Made by a program: the position numbers and the translations under genes. From JAVBMC01 sp031552845 (GTDB lineage Bacteria > Verrucomicrobiota > Kiritimatiellia > RFP12 > DVOR01), in contig JAVBMC010000010.1 of NCBI GenBank assembly GCA_031552845.1, positions 1-64,000 on the forward strand: a stretch of DNA of 64,000 bases. The letters run 5' to 3'. The stretch's first letter is position 1. Each line of letters begins with the position of its first letter. The notes below the pieces were generated by a model. It searched no databases. It saw nothing but the letters and a program-made list of their open reading frames with translations, and was not told where the DNA came from. Shown piece after piece: positions 42,087 through 52,600 of the stretch.

Positions 42087-42808
42087 GTCTGATGGAGTGG
42101 ATTTTAATCGGCGCGTTTGCGGCGGTGTGGCTGTTGACGGTGTTTGGCGTGTGGCACGTGCGGCGGGCGGCATCTTTGCGGCAGGCGCATGAGCTGCAGG
42201 TGGAGCGTGCGCGGATTGCACGGGATATTCATGATGACTTGGGGAATGGGCTGGCAGCGGTGGCGACGTTGAGCGATCTGGCGCATGGGGATGTGGAGCG
42301 CGGAAAGATTCATGAGCGGCTGGATCAGATTTATGAGCTGGCGCAGTCGTTGGCGCGGAGCGTGGATGAGATCGTGTGGGCGGTGAATCCGGAGAATGAT
42401 TCGTGGGAGTCGTTCATCAATTATTTTGAGCAGTATACGACGTGGTTCTTGGATAACTCGAAGCTGCGGTTTCAGGTGGTGTGTCCGCAGGAGGCACGGG
42501 CGCGGGTGGTGCCGTCGAAGGTGCGGCATCATGTGGTGCTGGCGGCGCGGGAGGCAGTGACGAATGTGTTGAAGCATGCGCAGGCGCGGAATGTACGCGT
42601 GGAGGTGCGGCCGCTGAAGGGGGCTTTTGAGGTCGAGGTGTCGGACGACGGGTGCGGGTTTGATGCGTCGAAGCCGCAGCGCGGCGGGCAGGATGGTTTG
42701 GCGAATATGGCGCGGCGGATGCGTGAGATCGGCGGCACGTGTGATGTAACGAGCGGTGCTTCGGGCACGCGGATTGTGTTTAAGGTTCCGGAAGGAGAAC
42801 GGGTATGA
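42083..42808 (+). CDS. sensor histidine kinase of the HisKA_3 (NarX/LiaS) type
   Basis: 241 residues: one N-terminal membrane helix (WILIGAFAAVWLLTVFGVW), the HisKA_3 dimerisation box RARIARDIHDDLGNGLAAV with the phospho-accepting His50, then an ATPase domain with REAVTNVLKHAQA, VSDDGCGFD and GLANMARRM. It has almost no extracytoplasmic sensor, so it may sense membrane or partner signals. No response regulator gene is adjacent, making it an orphan here. It is coupled to tilS by GTGA and to the M16 protease gene by ATGA. Confidence 0.88.
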   Translation: MSLMEWILIGAFAAVWLLTVFGVWHVRRAASLRQAHELQVERARIARDIHDDLGNGLAAVATLSDLAHGDVERGKIHERLDQIYELAQSLARSVDEIVWAVNPENDSWESFINYFEQYTTWFLDNSKLRFQVVCPQEARARVVPSKVRHHVVLAAREAVTNVLKHAQARNVRVEVRPLKGAFEVEVSDDGCGFDASKPQRGGQDGLANMARRMREIGGTCDVTSGASGTRIVFKVPEGERV

Positions 42809-45414
42809 AGCGGTTGATGTGGTTTTTTGGCGTGTTGTGTGTGGCAGGGTGTATGACGGCGCCGCGGCTGCCGGAGGCGGATCGTCATTGTATCGAGACT
42901 GTGGCGGCGGCTTCGGCATCGTTGCGGGTGGTGACGCTGGAGAATGGATTGACGTGTTTGATTCAGCGCGACGCGGCGGCGCCGTTGGTGGCGATTCAGG
43001 TATGGGTGGGCTGCGGGTCGAATAACGAGGGGCAATGGCTCGGCGGCGGACTGTCGCATGGGTTGGAGCATATGGTGTTCAAAGGTTCGCCGAAGTATCC
43101 GGATGAGAAGTTCGCCAAGGTGTTGAATGATGCAGGCGGACAGTTGAATGCTTATACGGCGAATGATCACACGGTGTATCATGTGGTGCTGCCGGCGGAT
43201 AAGTGGGAGCTGGGCGTTGACGCGCTGGCGGATGCGGTGCTGAATTGTTCGCTGCCGGTCGACAAGTGGGCGAAGGAGCAGGATGTGATTCTGCGCGAGA
43301 TGGCGATGGGTGAGGATAGTCCGGGGCGGACGGTCTACCGCTTGACGCTGGAGCAGCTTTTCCGTGAGCATCCGCAACGGGTGCCGGTGATTGGTTACCG
43401 CGATGTGTTCAAGAGCATGACGGCGGAGGACTTGGTCGCATATCACCGCTTGTTCTATACGCCGGATAATATGATTGTCTCTGTAACGGGTGACATCGAT
43501 CCGGCGGCGGTGGAGGCGGCTTTGCGCACGGCTTACAATCCGGCCGTGCGGCGGGCGCGTCCGGCGCAGGTGTTCCCGGCAGAGGCGCCGATCAGCACGC
43601 CGCGCACTGCACGGCTGGAGACCGATTTTAAGATCGGGCGCGTCTGCCGGGCTTGGCATACCGTGCCGGTGTCGCATCCTGATGCGCCGGCGTTGGATGT
43701 GCTGGCGGCGTTGTTGGGCAGCGGACGTTCGGGTGAGTTGGTACAGCGTTTGAAAGAACAGCAGGGCGTTGCAACGGCGGCTGGCGCATGGTCGGCCAAT
43801 GCATTGGACACGGGTTACTTTGCAGTGTTCGCGGAGTTTGATCCCGCGAACGAAGCGGCAGTCGGCGCAGCGTTGGATGCCGAAGTGACGCGTTGGAGCG
43901 AGGCGACCTGGAAGCGCAGCGTGTTGCAAATGGTGCTGCGGCAGTTTGTGGTGGAGCAGCTGGGGCAGCTCACGAGCATGGAGGGCCAAGCCTCCAACTT
44001 TGCCGCTAATCAGTTTTACTGGGGGAATCCGCGGGCGATGGAGAATTATTTAACGGCACTGTTGGCGGTGACGCCGGAGGATCTGCAACGGGTGGCACGG
44101 CAGTATCTGCGCCCGTCGAATTATGCGCAGGGTATGATTGTTCCGAAGGGCGAGGCGTCGGTGCCTGTCACGGTGACAACAGCGGAGAAAGCTTTGCCGG
44201 TGAAGCTGGAAGTGGATGACGTGCCGGTGATCGTGCGCTCCGACAAGCGGCTGCCGTTGGTGACGGTGCTGGCGGCCTTCCGTGCAGGGCTGTTGGCGGA
44301 GACAGAGGAGACCTCCGGCATGAGTGCTTACTTGACTGAACTCTTGACGCGTGGGTCGCGCAGTTATACGCGTGAAGATTATGATACAGCATTTGACAGC
44401 AAGGGAGCATCGATAGGGACGTTCTCTGGGAACAACTCGCTGGGGATTTCGTTCACGGCATTGGCGGGAGATGTTGATACGCTGCTGCCTTACTTTACCG
44501 ATGCGATCGGCTGTCCCTCATTTCCGGTGAAGGAGTGTGAGAAGGTGAAGGCATTTCAATTGGCGCGGGTGCAGGCCGAGGATGAGAATCCGCAGCAGCA
44601 GGCAGCGAAGCGTTTGTCGCAGGGGCTGTTTAAAGGACATGCGTACAGCATGGAGCCGTCCGGCTCAGCAGAGAGCATCGGGAAGTTTTCGCGCGATGCG
44701 GTGATGGCGTTTTCCAAACCGGTGCTGTCGCGGCAGAACGCGGTGATTACAATCTTTGGCGATGTGTCGGTGGCGCAGGCGACCGAGTGGGCGCGGCGTT
44801 GTATCCGCGCGTTGCCCAACAATCCGCCGCCGGAGTTCGCAAGTGCGCCATCAAATGAGTTTGAAGCGGCCAAGGTGACCGAGAGCGAGGAGTGCAAGCA
44901 GGCGGTCGTGATATTGGGGTGGCGCGCTCCGGCGATTGATGATCCGAATGCGGATAAGGTGGCGGTGCTGCGGTTGATTATGAGTGGGCTGAGTTCGGAC
45001 TTGTTCAAGAGGGCGCGGGTTGAGCGTGGCCTGGCTTATTATGTAGGCGCGCAGAATACTGTGTTCAGCAAGTCGGGTATCTTTATGCTGTATGCCGGTA
45101 CTGAGGCGCAGCATGTGGAGCTGGTAAAGTCGTTGATGATTGAAGAGCTGACGCGCTTGGCGAAAGAGGGACCGCGGCAGGATGAGCTGACGCGGGCGGT
45201 GGAGCTGATGTGTGCGTCGAACGATGCGCTGCCGCAGAATAATGCGCCGTATGCGCAGAGCTGTGCGCTATCGGAATTGCTGGGCGTGGGGTATGATCGG
45301 ACATTAAAACAAAATGCAATCCTACGCGCGTACACATCGGAAGATATCCGCTACGTAGCGCAGAAGATTTTGGAGTCGACGATGTGTGAATCTGTGGTGG
45401 TGCCGAATAAATGA
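42805..45414 (+). CDS. M16-family zinc metallopeptidase lipoprotein
   Basis: 869 residues; two tandem M16 halves. A lipoprotein signal (LMWFFGVLCVAGC, lipobox Cys16) anchors it in the envelope. The active half has the inverted zinc motif HGLEH (H85, E88, H89) in GGGLSHGLEHMVFKG, with the downstream glutamate region ILREMAMGEDSPGR. The second half (from about 460, DKRLPLVTVLAAFRAGLLAE) lacks the motif, as in other two-domain M16 proteins. It probably degrades peptides in the periplasm. It overlaps both neighbours by ATGA. Confidence 0.92.
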   Translation: MKRLMWFFGVLCVAGCMTAPRLPEADRHCIETVAAASASLRVVTLENGLTCLIQRDAAAPLVAIQVWVGCGSNNEGQWLGGGLSHGLEHMVFKGSPKYPDEKFAKVLNDAGGQLNAYTANDHTVYHVVLPADKWELGVDALADAVLNCSLPVDKWAKEQDVILREMAMGEDSPGRTVYRLTLEQLFREHPQRVPVIGYRDVFKSMTAEDLVAYHRLFYTPDNMIVSVTGDIDPAAVEAALRTAYNPAVRRARPAQVFPAEAPISTPRTARLETDFKIGRVCRAWHTVPVSHPDAPALDVLAALLGSGRSGELVQRLKEQQGVATAAGAWSANALDTGYFAVFAEFDPANEAAVGAALDAEVTRWSEATWKRSVLQMVLRQFVVEQLGQLTSMEGQASNFAANQFYWGNPRAMENYLTALLAVTPEDLQRVARQYLRPSNYAQGMIVPKGEASVPVTVTTAEKALPVKLEVDDVPVIVRSDKRLPLVTVLAAFRAGLLAETEETSGMSAYLTELLTRGSRSYTREDYDTAFDSKGASIGTFSGNNSLGISFTALAGDVDTLLPYFTDAIGCPSFPVKECEKVKAFQLARVQAEDENPQQQAAKRLSQGLFKGHAYSMEPSGSAESIGKFSRDAVMAFSKPVLSRQNAVITIFGDVSVAQATEWARRCIRALPNNPPPEFASAPSNEFEAAKVTESEECKQAVVILGWRAPAIDDPNADKVAVLRLIMSGLSSDLFKRARVERGLAYYVGAQNTVFSKSGIFMLYAGTEAQHVELVKSLMIEELTRLAKEGPRQDELTRAVELMCASNDALPQNNAPYAQSCALSELLGVGYDRTLKQNAILRAYTSEDIRYVAQKILESTMCESVVVPNK

Positions 45415-46874
45415 AGAAATTGACTTTGCTGGCGATTGCTGATCCGCATGCGGCGGATCGTCCGTTGAAAACAGGGGAGCGCGGGGACTTGGCGGTGGTA
45501 TGGGTGCGCAAGGCAATCCGTCATGCCATCGCGATGGGTAAGCGGCCCGATGCGGTGGTACTGTTGGGTGATGTGACGGATGCGGATGTTGAACGGGCCT
45601 GTTATTATTGGACGGCATTGACAGCCGAGGCGGCGCGGTTTGGGATTCCGCTGGTGGCGGTGCGCGGCAATCATGATAATGCCGGATGCTTTGATAAAGG
45701 CCTGCGCGTAATCGGCGGTTACGGACTGTTCGCATTTGACGACACCTATGACTCGACGGGAGAGATGACGCGCTCGGTGGAGCAACTTGAGGCACTCAAA
45801 CGCGTAGCTGCGGCGAATCCCTCGCTGCCATTGATTGCATTGCAGCACAGCCCGATCTATCCTACAATCAAGAAGGGCGGTTATCCCTATATGCCCACGA
45901 ACGCCAAAGCGATCCGTCAGGCGTATGCAGATTGCGGCGTGGTGCTCTCGCTCAGCGGACACTATCATAAAGGACAGGCGGCGGCCAAGTTGGGCGCGAC
46001 GACCTATCACACCGTGCCTGCACTCTGCCGTTCGCCCTATCCATTCAGCATCATTGAACTGTCGGATAAGCGCGTCAAGGTGCTGCCGATGCAGCTCAAG
46101 CTGCCGCCGCATGGGCTGGTGGATTCGCACTGCCATACCGAGCTGGCCTATTGCGCCACGACGGTGACGGTGGAAGATGCGCTGGATATTTCGCAGGAGC
46201 TGGGCGTTGGGCAGCAGTACATCACCGAGCATACGTTCCAGCTGTATTTCGATAAGTCGATGGGCATGTCGTTCGCGTGGAAGAAGCGCTGGGAATTAGC
46301 CGACCAAGCGTACGCACTGCCGGGGCGTCTGCGTATGGAGGCGTATAAGAACTGGATTGCCGGCGTAAAGCAGTTGTATGGCAATCGGATTAAGATTGGG
46401 CTGGAAGTTGACTTGCTCGATGATGGGCGGCTGTTGCTGGCACCGGAAGATGAGGATGGATGGGACATCATGCTCGGCGCATTGCACGATGTGACCGGCT
46501 ATGAGCGCCAGCACACGCAGCGTCAGGCGGAGAAGTTATTTTTGGCCGATGCGGAGCGCATGGTGCAAAAGTCGATTCAAATCCTTGCACACCCATTCCG
46601 CTTTTTCGTACGCAAGAAGCTGGAAGTCGCGCCGCGCATTTACAAACCGCTGGTCAAGATGTTGGCGCAGTCGGGCGTTGCCGCGGAGATCAACTGCCAC
46701 ATGGGCGTGATTGGAATTGATTTCTTTCGGATGTGCGTGGAGCATGGCGTGAAGCTGGCACTGGGTACCGATTCGCACGACTTAGGGCAGGTGGGCGAGA
46801 TGTATCCGCACTTGGCGATCCTCAAGCAGATCGGTGTGAAGGGAAAAGATTTTGACAAGGTGCTGTTTCAATGA
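45411..46874 (+). CDS. calcineurin-like phosphoesterase fused to a PHP-domain phosphoesterase
   Basis: 487 residues with two metal-dependent phosphoesterase modules. Residues 1-225 are a metallophosphatase: DPHAAD (D11, H13), LGDVTDAD, RGNHD (86-89) and SGHYHKGQ. Residues about 230-487 are a PHP/histidinol-phosphatase-like module: LVDSHCHTELAY, YITEHTFQLYF, GLEVDLL, LGALHDV, ILAHPFRFF and GTDSHDLGQVG. No recognisable linker separates them. A fusion of these two folds is unusual; the substrate is unknown. It is co-translated with tatD downstream (ATGA), so a nucleotide or nucleic-acid product is conceivable. Confidence 0.85.
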   Translation: MKKLTLLAIADPHAADRPLKTGERGDLAVVWVRKAIRHAIAMGKRPDAVVLLGDVTDADVERACYYWTALTAEAARFGIPLVAVRGNHDNAGCFDKGLRVIGGYGLFAFDDTYDSTGEMTRSVEQLEALKRVAAANPSLPLIALQHSPIYPTIKKGGYPYMPTNAKAIRQAYADCGVVLSLSGHYHKGQAAAKLGATTYHTVPALCRSPYPFSIIELSDKRVKVLPMQLKLPPHGLVDSHCHTELAYCATTVTVEDALDISQELGVGQQYITEHTFQLYFDKSMGMSFAWKKRWELADQAYALPGRLRMEAYKNWIAGVKQLYGNRIKIGLEVDLLDDGRLLLAPEDEDGWDIMLGALHDVTGYERQHTQRQAEKLFLADAERMVQKSIQILAHPFRFFVRKKLEVAPRIYKPLVKMLAQSGVAAEINCHMGVIGIDFFRMCVEHGVKLALGTDSHDLGQVGEMYPHLAILKQIGVKGKDFDKVLFQ

Positions 46875-47632
46875 TTGATACGCATGCACATTTTAAACCG
46901 GATGATAATTGGGTGCAGATTCTTTCGGCAATGGATGCCGCGGGCATTCAGCGGGTTATCGCAGTGGGCGGCGGTCCGAGCTTAGACCCCGGCGCATTGG
47001 CGTTTGCGGCGCATGCGCCGGAGCGAGTGCCCTTGGCGTTGGGACTCGACCGCGATGAAGCGTTGGAAGGTTCGCTGGATGACAAGTTTGTGGTACTGAA
47101 GGAATTGCTGACGCAGCACAAGGTGTGCGCCTTGGGCGAGATGGGGTTGGACTTTCATTATCACGGCGCAGAGACGGCTGACCGTCAGTATGAATTATTG
47201 GTACGGCAGTTCGCGCTGGCGAATGAGTTGAACCTGCCGGTGATTATCCACATGCGCGAAGCGGATGAGTTGATGATGCGTGCGCTGGATGAAGTGCCGG
47301 TGCGCGGCGTGGTGCATAGCTTCACCGAGAATTGCGTTATTGCCAAACAGGTGCTCGACCGTGGACTCTACTTGGGTTTCAGCGGCATTGTGACGTTCCG
47401 CAGCGCGGACATGCTGCGCGAAACTGCGGCGTATACGCCGGCTGACCGTTTGCTGTTGGAGACCGACTCGCCGTATTTGGCGCCGGTGCCGATGCGGGGC
47501 GAAAAGAACCAGCCGGCGTTTGTCCGTCATGTGGCGGGGTGCGTGGCGAAAGTGCGCGGCGTGTCGATGGAAGAGCTTGAACGTGTGACCGATGCAAATG
47601 CAATGCGATTGTTTAATATAGGAGTAGTCTGA
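46871..47632 (+). CDS. tatD: TatD-family metal-dependent hydrolase
   Basis: 253 residues, a TIM-barrel TatD/YcfH DNase-like protein: MIDTHAHFKPD (HxH), ALGEMGLDFHYH, VIIHMREADE, VVHSFTEN, GFSGIVTFR and LLLETDSPYLAP. TatD proteins are 3'-5' exonucleases or D-aminoacyl-tRNA-deacylase-like hydrolases; the precise substrate cannot be read. It overlaps the upstream fusion phosphoesterase by ATGA and the M3 peptidase by TGATG. Confidence 0.92.
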   Translation: MIDTHAHFKPDDNWVQILSAMDAAGIQRVIAVGGGPSLDPGALAFAAHAPERVPLALGLDRDEALEGSLDDKFVVLKELLTQHKVCALGEMGLDFHYHGAETADRQYELLVRQFALANELNLPVIIHMREADELMMRALDEVPVRGVVHSFTENCVIAKQVLDRGLYLGFSGIVTFRSADMLRETAAYTPADRLLLETDSPYLAPVPMRGEKNQPAFVRHVAGCVAKVRGVSMEELERVTDANAMRLFNIGVV

Positions 47633-49653
47633 TGCAGAATCCCTTTTTGTGTGACAGTGAGTTTCCGTTGTTCGACCAGATGTCCCCGGAGAATGCCGAC
47701 GAGGCGTTGACCGTACAACTCGCCGAGGCGAATGCGGCGGTTGAGGCATTGGAGCAGAATGTGCAGGCGGACTGGGCCGGATTTGTCCGTCCGTTGTATG
47801 ATGCCTGCCAGCCGCTGATGCGTACATGGGGACGGATTCAGCATTTGAACAGCGTGATGAACTCGGACGCTTGGCGTGCATTGATCGAGAAGCATCAGAC
47901 TGATCTGGTGATGTTCGGTTTGCGCGTGACGCAGAGTCCGGTGTTCTTTGAGGCGTATAGCCAGGTGAAGACGGATGACCCTGTACAGCGTCGGATTCTG
48001 GACAAGACGATTCAAAGCGCCAAGCTCGCCGGTGTGGGACTGACGGGCGAGGCGAAGGAGGAGTTCAACAAACTCAGCGCCGAGAGCGCAACGCTCGCCA
48101 ACGAATTTGCCAATCATGTGCTGGACGCCACCAAAGAGTTCAGCCTGACGCTACGGACGGCGGAGGAGCTTGATGGATTGCCCGCGTCGTTTGTGGAAGA
48201 GGTGCGGCAAGAGGACGGTGCGTGCCGGATTACTTTGGAAACATCGGTCTATGTGCCTTTCATGAAGTACAGCAAGAACCGCGCCGCACGCGAGCAGCTT
48301 CACAAAGCTTATGTTGTCCGTGCTGCCGAACCCAACACGCCGGTCATCGAACAGCTGCTCGCCAACCGTCGACGGACGGCGGAGCTGCTGGGCTATCACA
48401 ACTTTGCAGAAGTCAGCCTCTCGCAAAAGATGGCAGGGACTGTTGCCCGTGTGGATGAACTGTTGGAGAAACTCCTGACGGTCGGCAAGCCACACGCTGT
48501 GCGTGAAGATGAAGAGCTCAAAGCATTTGCCAACCAGCCGGGCGAGTTCGAACCGTGGGATGTGTCCTACTGGGCCGAGCGGATGCTCGAGGCGAAGTAT
48601 GCGTATGACGAAGAAACCCTGCGGCAGTACTTCCAATTTCCGCAGGTGCTGGACGGCCTCTTTACATTAGCCGAGCGCTTGTTCGGCATCCGCGTTGAAG
48701 CAGCGGATGGCGTGGCGCCGGTGTGGCATCCCGATGTACGGTTCTTCCAAGTGAAGGACGAGCACGGCCAAACGATGGCCTACTTTTACTTAGACCCCTA
48801 CAGCCGTCCGGAAACCAAAATGGGCGGCGCATGGATGAACGAGTTCCAAACCCGTGATGCAGCCGGCCCTGCGCTCAAGCTTCCCATTGGCGTGCTCGTG
48901 TGCAACCAAAGCCGACCAATCAACGGCAAGCCCTCACTCATGCGCTTTGAAGAAGTCACCACGCTCTTCCACGAATTCGGCCACGTGCTTCAACATCTAC
49001 TCACCACGGTCGATGAACCCGAAGCCTCCGGCATTAACGGCATTGAATGGGACGCTGTTGAAATCGCCAGCCAGTTCCTCGAAAACTTCTGCTACGACGC
49101 CCCCACGCTCAAAAGCCTCAGCAAACACATCGAAACCGGCGCACAGCTGCCTGATGAACTCTTTGCCAAAGTCAAAGCCGCGCGCAACTACCGCGCCGGG
49201 TCGGCGCTCCTGCGCCAGCTCTACTTTGCCATGACCGACCTCGAGCTCTACGCCCGCTATCCGCAGGATGGGCTGCCCAATGCCAATGCCGTCAAAGAAA
49301 AGATTGGTGCGCGCGTACTCGTCAAAGCCCCTCCGGCTTACGACCGCTTCCTCTGCGCCTTCAGCCACATCTTCGGCGGCGGGTATGCAGCAGGCTACTA
49401 CAGCTACAAATGGTCAGAAGTCCTCGCGGCAGACGTTTTTGGAGCCTTTGAAGAAGCCGAAGCCCTTGGAGAAGAAGCCCTCCAAACCTGCGGACGCCGC
49501 TACCGCGACACATTCCTCGCCCTCGGCGGCGGTACACCCCCCGACCAAGTCTTCCGCCACTTCCGCCACCGCGAACCCACCATCGACGCGCTCCTGCGTC
49601 AAAGCGGGTTGGCGCCAAGAGCAAAGTACTGCAACGAACGCGGCATCCATTGA
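47632..49653 (+). CDS. M3-family oligopeptidase (oligopeptidase A-like)
   Basis: 673 residues; a cytosolic zinc endopeptidase of family M3 that degrades short peptides. The catalytic signature is TLFHEFGHVLQHLL (H447, E448, H451), with the third ligand in NGIEWDAVEIASQF. Further family blocks are MAYFYLDPYSRPETKMGGAW and FGGGYAAGYYSYKWSEVLA. It ends the operon begun by tilS. The coding strand is G-rich at the start and strongly C-rich in the last 800 nt. It converges with a gene on the minus strand 33 nt away; only a weak CCTAA/TTAGG hairpin lies between. Confidence 0.93.
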   Translation: MQNPFLCDSEFPLFDQMSPENADEALTVQLAEANAAVEALEQNVQADWAGFVRPLYDACQPLMRTWGRIQHLNSVMNSDAWRALIEKHQTDLVMFGLRVTQSPVFFEAYSQVKTDDPVQRRILDKTIQSAKLAGVGLTGEAKEEFNKLSAESATLANEFANHVLDATKEFSLTLRTAEELDGLPASFVEEVRQEDGACRITLETSVYVPFMKYSKNRAAREQLHKAYVVRAAEPNTPVIEQLLANRRRTAELLGYHNFAEVSLSQKMAGTVARVDELLEKLLTVGKPHAVREDEELKAFANQPGEFEPWDVSYWAERMLEAKYAYDEETLRQYFQFPQVLDGLFTLAERLFGIRVEAADGVAPVWHPDVRFFQVKDEHGQTMAYFYLDPYSRPETKMGGAWMNEFQTRDAAGPALKLPIGVLVCNQSRPINGKPSLMRFEEVTTLFHEFGHVLQHLLTTVDEPEASGINGIEWDAVEIASQFLENFCYDAPTLKSLSKHIETGAQLPDELFAKVKAARNYRAGSALLRQLYFAMTDLELYARYPQDGLPNANAVKEKIGARVLVKAPPAYDRFLCAFSHIFGGGYAAGYYSYKWSEVLAADVFGAFEEAEALGEEALQTCGRRYRDTFLALGGGTPPDQVFRHFRHREPTIDALLRQSGLAPRAKYCNERGIH

Positions 49654-49686
49654 TGATTGGATAACATTGCCTAACTTTTAGGTTGA

Positions 49687-52600
49687 CTATCGTTCAAACT
49701 CTGTGAAGTGGCTGCTTACGGTGCCCAACCCTGCAAGACTCATTTGATCAATAAGATTCAAAGCTCGTTCTTGAAATATAGGAGTCTGAAGTTGCGTATA
49801 GGCTGAAAAAACAAGGTTTCCTACTATAGGTTCGACGGCAGCAGTTGAGGTTCGAATATCCCTTGCCTCTTCACTACAACGGGTGATAAATATTTCACAC
49901 ACATCAAGTGTAACATCTGGCACTTTACATTTGGTTGCCTCTAGCGTATATAAGAGATAGTTTGGGTCATCAATAAAAGCGGCACTTTGAAGAAACTCTT
50001 GAATAAGCGAATTAAAATCTGTCAAGGGAGTTTCAGGGGAATGCCAAAGGTGCCAGAAACAACCTGCCGCTTTTTCGCGTACGCCCTGATTTTCGTCATT
50101 AAATAAACGTTTCAAGATATCTTCGCACCATTCACGAGAATTCGCTTTTAAAAAGTTATCTTTTACAATCGAGCAAACACCTAGCCGACAAGATGCATCC
50201 GCTTTTAAAGCAGCTTGTATTAGGCTTTCGTCATTGGTATTGTAGAACCGGGCGAGACAGGCCAATTCTCCGCCTGTTTCTTTAACTGTATCGTGTACTG
50301 AGCAAAGCATGCGTTTGATCACGGGGGCAAATGTACTCAGGCATTCATAGATTCCCCAATGAATAAAATCTCGGACATAGGCAGTCGCGAGGAGGCGATC
50401 ATCTGCATCTAATAGCTTCTTCCCCCAATCAAATGCGCGCGGAGCATCATGTTGAGCAACAGCATGTAAAGTTGTAGCAACACACGAACGTACAGCTAAA
50501 CTTGGATCAGTCACTAATTTGTTGATTGTTGATTGGAAAGTTTTTAGATATGATGCATTTGTGGATATTAGGCTTGCAATGGTTCCTGCGGCAATACCTC
50601 GAACAGAGTTGATGCCACAAGTTAAAATATCACGTCGATGGTGTGGATTTTCATCATCCAAAAGTTCAGGCTCTGGGTCTACATGCTTTGCGGCCCTTTG
50701 AATATAATGAATTATGTCTTTGGGAAGTGTAATATCTGTGATGGAACCAAGCATATGCAGGGTTGATCGAAAACACTCACGGTCATCTATTTCAAATATT
50801 TTACGCGCAACGGTTAATTTTAATTCCGAAGAAATTGCCGCATCTTTTATGCCGTCAAGGATACATGAAAAATAACACGGATGTGTTGTTCGTGGGAACT
50901 GCAAGGTCAAGAGCGCAAAACGTTCGGGATTTTCTTTTGTGAAATCCTCCAACATTCGAGCAAGTTGCCGCGCGCCACCTTTTTCTGGATTAACATGATT
51001 GTAGCCATATTCCTCAGCATGATATTTTTTTATTGCCTTCAACCATTGTTTATCTGTCATATGTTTGGCAGACTCTTGTTGTATTGGAGACTTTATGCTG
51101 TAACAATGAATTTCAGCTGGTGGGCCATCGCGTGCTATATGTTTTTCTTCCCATGCCCTTAGTTGGGCTTTTGCAGATACACTTAAGCGATCTTTCGCAA
51201 GCGCGGACACAAGGTTAAATGCTGTATGTCCTCGAAAACGAAATCCACCTGAGCCACGTTCATATGGTGAAACAAACTCGAGTAAACGAGCCTCGAGTAC
51301 TCTAAATGATTCATTTGTACAATATGGAGAACATTTGTTGAGCAGCTGATAAGAAAGCCAATAAGGACTTCCAGAAAATCCACAAACAAGACGCTTGGGC
51401 TCAGCGATAAACAGTTTCATCACTTCTTCTGAGACAGCCCTTGGGATAGTCAAATACGCATTCATTAGGAGATGGTTGGCTGTAAGGAGGGGATGTTGCA
51501 AAAGGATGTCAAGAAATTGACGTAATGCTTCCGGTTCACTCTGAGCGATAAGTTCAAATGCAGTTTCACAAGCACTCGGAAATGCTTCTAGGAGACCTAT
51601 AGGTTTTCCGTTAAATCTTATGGGCCACAAACGATCATATGCAAGTCTATCTTCTTCCTCCGGCTCACTGCAAGCTGTTGCAGCTCGCAGAATTGCAGGC
51701 AATACATTTTGCAGAAAAATCTTGGGAGCGGCGCGAGCACATTTAAGTAACTCATCAACTCCGAATTCGTCATTAAAATATGACCGGCCTCTTCGTGAAG
51801 TTTCTGGTATGGCCAGCGTCAATGCAACTTGTCTATCAAGCCATCTTGCTGCCAATTCAGAATACCATTCAGGACGTTCTTCGGCAAAGGTATAAAACAT
51901 TGAAAAGAACGTTCCGTTTACAGCAAGCCGCTCTTTTGCCTCATCAAGTGTTCCATCATCAAGCAATCGCAAAAACAAATCAAAGAAACGGCGACTTTTC
52001 TCCCACCGCCGTCCCTCCATAATATAACGTAACCGCGTACGCCATTCATTGTTTCCAACAAATGGCTCAAGTATCTCGGCAATTCGCTCAGCATTTTCCT
52101 CAACCTGTTGACGTAAATACATTGCCATTAGATCTTGTAGCCAAGACTCGTTAGAGTCCAACCAACGATCAAGTAATTTTGTTCTGTCGGCAATGACGAA
52201 GAGGTTGGGTGAAAAAAAGAAACGATCCCAAATACGAGAGCTAAGGACGTCTGGATTTTTGCTGCCTTTGGAGCGAGAGTTTAGCTCATTATTAATCCAT
52301 GGCATCAGCAACTCTAATTCTTCATCGCGAGCGTCTGGGTGTTCGGCGAGCAATTCCACTGCTAGTATTTTCAAATGTGGTCGAATACGTTCGCTAATGA
52401 GCAAATCATTCACGCTGTTAAGATATTTACCAAAATCAAGGCCTCGTAAAAATGCTAAAACCTGCCGGAGTTGTGCGCGACGAAATAAATGCTGGTCATC
52501 GTTTTCTAAGAATTTTATAAAGTCACGTTCTTCACTCAGTTGTGTTCGCGCAAAACAATAATCAAAAAAAGTTTCATGCCCAAATCCATAACGTTGACCA

